64,000 nt of DNA from Simmondsia chinensis (taxonomy: Eukaryota; Streptophyta; Magnoliopsida; Caryophyllales; Simmondsiaceae), in the NCBI GenBank assembly GCA_018398585.1, contig JAGTTD010000006.1, positions 3,050,501 to 3,114,500 on the forward strand. The letters are read 5' to 3'. This document shows, piece after piece, positions 63,942 to 64,000 of the stretch. A program made the translations under genes and the position numbers. A model generated the notes under the pieces. That model ran no database searches. It had not been told where the DNA came from and saw nothing but the letters and a program-made list of their open reading frames with translations. Within the stretch, counting starts at the first letter, position 1, and each line of letters begins with the position of its first letter.

Positions 63942-64000
63942 GGAACATACCTAGTGCCTTAAGGGCTCCCGCCTATGCAGGGTCTGGGGGGTGAATGTAC
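63942..64000 (-). mobile_element. 5S-headed SINE, cut by the window end
   Basis: ATACCTAGTGCCTTAAGGGC and TCCCGCCTATGCAGGGTCTG are the reverse complement of the SINE 3' end. The rest lies beyond 64000. Confidence 0.82.

Overview
The window is nuclear DNA of a flowering plant, most likely a eudicot. The evidence is plant-type split genes, a SHAQKYF-class MYB factor with plant-only motifs, Ty1/copia and LINE elements of plant type, tRNA-derived and 5S-rRNA-derived SINEs, and abundant small inverted-repeat elements in a very AT-rich background. The species cannot be named from the sequence. The window is gene-poor: three genes can be modelled and most of the rest is transposon-derived or AT-rich spacer.

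Genes. (1) 544-4721 (+) is PIGA (SETH2 in Arabidopsis), the catalytic subunit of the enzyme that starts GPI-anchor synthesis. Seven exons are visible, the first coding exon lies left of the window, and one intron is of the rare GC-AG type. (2) 19465-23702 (-) encodes a conserved-looking plant coiled-coil protein of about 477 residues and unknown function, with a 15-nt first coding exon and a 2.7-kb intron. (3) 59321-62147 (+) is a single-repeat MYB transcription factor of 287 residues in three exons, with LFGV, SHAQKYF and LxLxL motifs. These genes act in unrelated processes and show no functional linkage. Broken or unidentified coding-like pieces lie at 6312-6631 (+), 6763-6862 (-) and 14348-14500 (+).

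Mobile DNA. 6900-12957 is a copia element (-) with both LTRs, a perfect 5-bp target duplication (GTTCT) and decayed gag-pol; its LTRs carry a cluster of TGTCGACA palindromes. 26513-28841 is an internally deleted copia (duplication TGAGA) with a 1.09-kb poly(A) retroposon in one LTR. 30304-35354 is a non-coding LTR element (duplication ACTAT) with an unusual full LTR + partial LTR + PBS order, and it sits inside a large fold-back element (29300-36066). 41391-43995 is a LINE-like element with ORF1 but no ORF2, bounded by a 16-bp duplication. Two solo LTRs of similar type (3652-3933, 54172-54555), a further solo LTR (51467-52092), a 286-bp TRIM (23045-23330), LINE and RNase H fragments, and several hAT-like and fold-back families make up much of the remainder.

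The most notable signal is a dispersed family of roughly 250-bp SINEs. The 5' half is a 5S rRNA-like sequence, the 3' half carries a conserved block like the plant SINE Angio-domain, and the tail is TTG-rich. At least 16 full or partial copies occur on both strands, and four have clear target duplications of 11-19 bp. No CRISPR array, intact rRNA gene or intact tRNA gene was seen.
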